From assembly GCA_030620925.1 (NCBI GenBank), contig JAUXIQ010000090.1:1-7388 (forward strand): a stretch of DNA of 7,388 bases, given 5' to 3'. The translations under genes were made by a program, and so were the position numbers. The stretch is from Nitrospinota bacterium (GTDB lineage Bacteria; JAUXIQ01). The notes beneath the pieces were generated by a model. The model was given only the letters and a program-made list of their open reading frames with translations, ran no database searches and was not told the origin of the DNA. Below, piece by piece: positions 5,270 through 7,388 of the stretch (position 1 is the stretch's first letter; each line of letters begins with the position of its first letter).

Positions 5270-6399
5270 CCGACCCGGACACATCCTATTATCCGGCGTT
5301 TCTGGAGATCGACCTGAGTGCGGTGGCCCATAATTACCGCCGGATAAGCTCCTGCCTCTCCGGGGGGAGCAGGGCTCTGGCGGTTGTGAAGTCAGACGCA
5401 TACGGGCACGGGGCGGTGCCCGTGGCCCGGGCGCTGGTCGGCGAAGGTGTGGAGATGCTCGGCGTGGTGCTGGTTTCCGAGGGCATGGAGCTCCGCCGGG
5501 AGGGCATCAGCGAACCGATATTAGTTCTGGGGGGGATAACGCCGGAGCAGGTGGAGGGCGTGGTCGAGCACGACCTGACGCAGGTGGTCTTCTCGGCGCA
5601 GGTAGCCCGGGCTCTCTCCCAAAGGGCCGGGGCGGCGGGCCGCCAGGTGAAAGTTCACGTCAAGGTGGATACCGGCCTGGGCCGTCTGGGTCTGAAACCT
5701 GAGGAGCTGGTCTCCTTTCTAGATGCGCTTAAGAAGATGGATAACATTCAGGTCCAGGGTCTACTCACGCACCTGGCCTACCCCGACGGGAGCGATGCGC
5801 AGTTTAACGCCGGACAGGCGGAGCTGCTGAGGTCGCTCCGCGTCCTGGCCGGTGAAGCGGGTTTCAAAGACTTGACCTGCCATTGCGCCAACAGCGCCTC
5901 CGCAGCCCACAACCCGGACCTGCACATGGATATGGTGCGGGCGGGCATCATGCTTTACGGGGTAGCGCCGGCGCGGGGGGTCGGTTCGCACCTCGATCTT
6001 AAGCCGGCGATGCGATGGGTGAGCAGGGTCGTGCACCTCCAGGAATGGGAAGAGGGGACATCCATCAGCTACAACCGCACGTACTTTACCAGCCGCAAGA
6101 GCCGCATCGCCACCATCCCCGTCGGCTATTCCAAGGGCTATAGCTATCTTCTCGCAAACAAGGGGCAGATGCTGGTGGGCGGCCGCAAGGTGCCCGTGGC
6201 GGGCAAGGTCTGCATGGACATGAGCATGGCCGACGTAACCGATGCGGGCCGGGTATCCGTGGGGGACGAGGTGGTCGTCATGGGCCGCCAGGGAGACCAG
6301 GAGATAACCGCCCTGGACATAGCCGAGGCCTTCGGCGGCTCATCTTACGAGGTCCTCTGCCTGGCCGGAAAATGCAACCCCCGCCTTTACCTGGATTAA
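5266..6399 (+). CDS. alr: Alanine racemase
   Basis: Alr is a PLP enzyme that interconverts L- and D-alanine, supplying D-alanine for peptidoglycan. The 377-residue protein is full length. The TIM-barrel domain holds AVVKSDAYGHG with the PLP-binding Lys42, VKVDTGLGRLG (Lys133, Arg140), and CHCANSASA near 205-213. The C-terminal beta domain supplies the second catalytic base Tyr269 in ISYNRTY, then IPVGYSKGY, VAGKVCMDMSMADVT, VGDEVVVMG and the closing SSYEVLC motif. Two positions differ from the textbook motifs: Ser for Ala after Lys42, and Asn for Gly after Tyr269; neither removes a catalytic residue. The ATG overlaps the dnaB TGA in ATGA and has only a poor SD, which points to translational coupling with dnaB. 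Its presence suggests a peptidoglycan-containing cell. Confidence 0.96.
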   Translation: MTDPDTSYYPAFLEIDLSAVAHNYRRISSCLSGGSRALAVVKSDAYGHGAVPVARALVGEGVEMLGVVLVSEGMELRREGISEPILVLGGITPEQVEGVVEHDLTQVVFSAQVARALSQRAGAAGRQVKVHVKVDTGLGRLGLKPEELVSFLDALKKMDNIQVQGLLTHLAYPDGSDAQFNAGQAELLRSLRVLAGEAGFKDLTCHCANSASAAHNPDLHMDMVRAGIMLYGVAPARGVGSHLDLKPAMRWVSRVVHLQEWEEGTSISYNRTYFTSRKSRIATIPVGYSKGYSYLLANKGQMLVGGRKVPVAGKVCMDMSMADVTDAGRVSVGDEVVVMGRQGDQEITALDIAEAFGGSSYEVLCLAGKCNPRLYLD

Positions 6400-6430
6400 A
6401 CCTTGATCGGGAGCGGGATCAAAGCGTGTC

Positions 6431-6476
6431 CTCACGGTTTCATGCGGGGTGACGTGAGCTTTCCCATGATGCTCAC
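6431..6476 (+). other. Competing hairpins in the alr-tgt gap
   Basis: CTCACG (6431-6436) can pair with CGTGAG (6453-6458), or the overlapping GTGAGC (6454-6459) can pair with GCTCAC (6471-6476). The two stems share a strand and are mutually exclusive. A further short inverted repeat TTGATC / GATCAA is at 6403-6408 and 6417-6422, just after the alr stop. None is followed by a U-tract. The alr-tgt gap (6400-6565) otherwise holds no gene that I can see. They may be an alr 3' UTR structure or chance. Confidence 0.3.
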
Positions 6477-6512
6477 TCCGCCCGACTTTGTGCCCGACCC
6501 TTACCTCCCGCA

Positions 6513-6534
6513 TGATACAATGCTTCCCTGTATC
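6513..6534 (+). promoter_or_regulatory. Extended -10 promoter for tgt with overlapping inverted repeat
   Basis: TGA-TACAAT (6513-6521) is a good extended -10 element, predicting a start near 6528 and a leader of about 38 bases before tgt. No strong -35 is present (GAC-containing 6494-6499 at 16-bp spacing is weak). GATACA (6514-6519) and TGTATC (6529-6534) form a 6-bp inverted repeat with nine bases between them, covering the -10 and predicted start, the usual place for a repressor site. Operator function is inference. Confidence 0.45.
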
Positions 6535-6565
6535 CACACTTTCAGACGTTTGCAATCAGGCTGCC

Positions 6566-7388
6566 ATGTCAATCGGATTTGAGCTAATACATCAGGATAA
6601 GACCACACGAGCCAGGGCCGGAATCCTGCACACGCCCCACGGCGAGGTGCGCACCCCTCTATTCATGCCCGTGGGTACTCAGGGCACCGTAAAGGCCATG
6701 ACCCCCGAAGAGCTCGTCGAGAACGGCACGCAGATGCTCCTCAGCAACACTTACCATCTCTACCTCAGGCCCGGCCACCGGATCGTCCAGGGACTGGGCG
6801 GTCTGCATAAGTTTATGAACTGGGACGGACCGATCCTGACCGACAGCGGCGGGTTTCAGATATACAGCATGGCCGATCTGGCCAAAGTCACCGATGAAGG
6901 GGTGCACTTCAAGTCTCACCTGGACGGCTCCGGGCAGTTCCTCTCCCCCGAAAATTCGGTGGAAGTGCAGGAAGCGCTGGGCGCCGACTTCATCACCGTC
7001 CTGGACGAATGTCTCTCCTATCCGGCCACCCGCGAAGCCGCGCTCGCCTCTATGGAGCTAACGCTCAAATGGGCGAGGCGAAGCCGGGATGCGCACGTAC
7101 GGGGCGACCAGGCCCTCTTCGGCATAGTTCAGGGCGGGATGTTCAAAGACCTGAGGGAGCGCTGCTCGAGAGAGCTCATCGCCATGGATTTCGCGGGCTA
7201 TGCGGTCGGCGGTCTCAACGTGGGCGAATCCAAGGGGCTCACCCGCGAGATACTTGCTCATACCATGGATTTTCTTCCTCATGACAGGCCGCGCTATCTC
7301 ATGGGCGTGGGCACGCCGCTGGACACACTGGAAGCCATCTCCCAGGGGATCGATCTTTTCGATTGCGTCATGCCCACGCGAAACGCCA
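6566..7388 (+). CDS. tgt: Queuine tRNA-ribosyltransferase (TGT), C-terminus cut by window edge
   Basis: TGT exchanges guanine 34 of GUN-anticodon tRNAs (Asp, Asn, His, Tyr) for preQ1 in the queuosine pathway. I translated 274 codons from ATG 6566 to the edge without interruption; bacterial TGT is about 370-390 residues, so roughly the last quarter, including the zinc-binding Cys/His cluster, is outside. Visible motifs are TPLFMPVGTQGTVKAM (30-45), LSNTYHLYLRPG (59-70), TDSGGFQIYS with Asp93, VLDEC (145-149), LFGIVQGG (184-191), AVGGLNVGES, YLMGVGTP (244-251), and LFDCVMPTRNA with the expected nucleophile Asp266. A modest AGG at 6558-6560 precedes the ATG. It is separated from alr by 166 bp with its own candidate promoter, so it is likely a new transcription unit. 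Confidence 0.97.
   Translation, partial: MSIGFELIHQDKTTRARAGILHTPHGEVRTPLFMPVGTQGTVKAMTPEELVENGTQMLLSNTYHLYLRPGHRIVQGLGGLHKFMNWDGPILTDSGGFQIYSMADLAKVTDEGVHFKSHLDGSGQFLSPENSVEVQEALGADFITVLDECLSYPATREAALASMELTLKWARRSRDAHVRGDQALFGIVQGGMFKDLRERCSRELIAMDFAGYAVGGLNVGESKGLTREILAHTMDFLPHDRPRYLMGVGTPLDTLEAISQGIDLFDCVMPTRNA

Noticed and set aside
6400-6565. Intrinsic terminator or preQ1 riboswitch between alr and tgt
   Set aside because: Stems are short and no U-tract follows; I could not find the compact preQ1 pseudoknot pattern.
7009-7284. ORFs in other frames at the right edge (+ 91 codons, - 74 codons)
   Set aside because: They overlap the tgt reading frame, which is continuous and carries all expected motifs.

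Overview
This is a bacterial chromosomal segment made almost entirely of conserved housekeeping genes. All the genes lie on the + strand except a divergent ispE at the left edge. It carries the widespread rpsF-ssb-rpsR ... rplI-dnaB replication/ribosome cluster, here with a DUF2232 membrane protein between rpsR and rplI, followed by alr and tgt. That order, Gram-positive-like SD sequences, a Cys-type (zinc-ribbon) S18, the MEP-pathway gene ispE and a moderately GC-rich composition suggest a Chloroflexota (possibly Dehalococcoidia-like) or Bacillota-related anaerobe, perhaps from a metagenome. The taxon is an inference from protein feel and synteny and is not certain. No phage, transposon, CRISPR, rRNA or tRNA sequence was seen.

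Layout: 1-583 (-) is the N-terminal two thirds of ispE, reading off the left edge. 584-811 is an AT-rich divergent control region. rpsF (812-1369) has a normal S6 core followed by a long acidic tail built from five near-identical 24-bp repeats. ssb (1369-1761) overlaps the rpsF stop by one base. A 90-bp gap holds a candidate internal promoter flanked by two identical palindromes, then rpsR (1852-2118). A 192-bp gene-free gap that can fold into GC-rich hairpins precedes the DUF2232 gene (2311-3336). rplI (3400-3852) and dnaB (best start GTG 3923, to 5269) follow. alr (5266-6399) overlaps dnaB by 4 bp. A 166-bp gap carries competing hairpins and an extended -10 promoter, and tgt (6566-7388) runs off the right edge.

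Functionally, S6 and S18 bind 16S rRNA as a pair and L9 sits on the 50S subunit. SSB and DnaB act together at the replication fork. Alr supplies D-alanine for peptidoglycan, IspE makes isoprenoid precursors, and Tgt modifies tRNA anticodons. rpsF-ssb and dnaB-alr look translationally coupled, while rpsR and tgt appear able to start transcripts of their own.

I did not find a new biological system. The most unusual items are the recently amplified repeat tail of S6, the twin-palindrome promoter before rpsR, the folded gap before the DUF2232 gene, the operator-like repeat over the tgt promoter, and the hairpin that places the ispE start codon in its loop.
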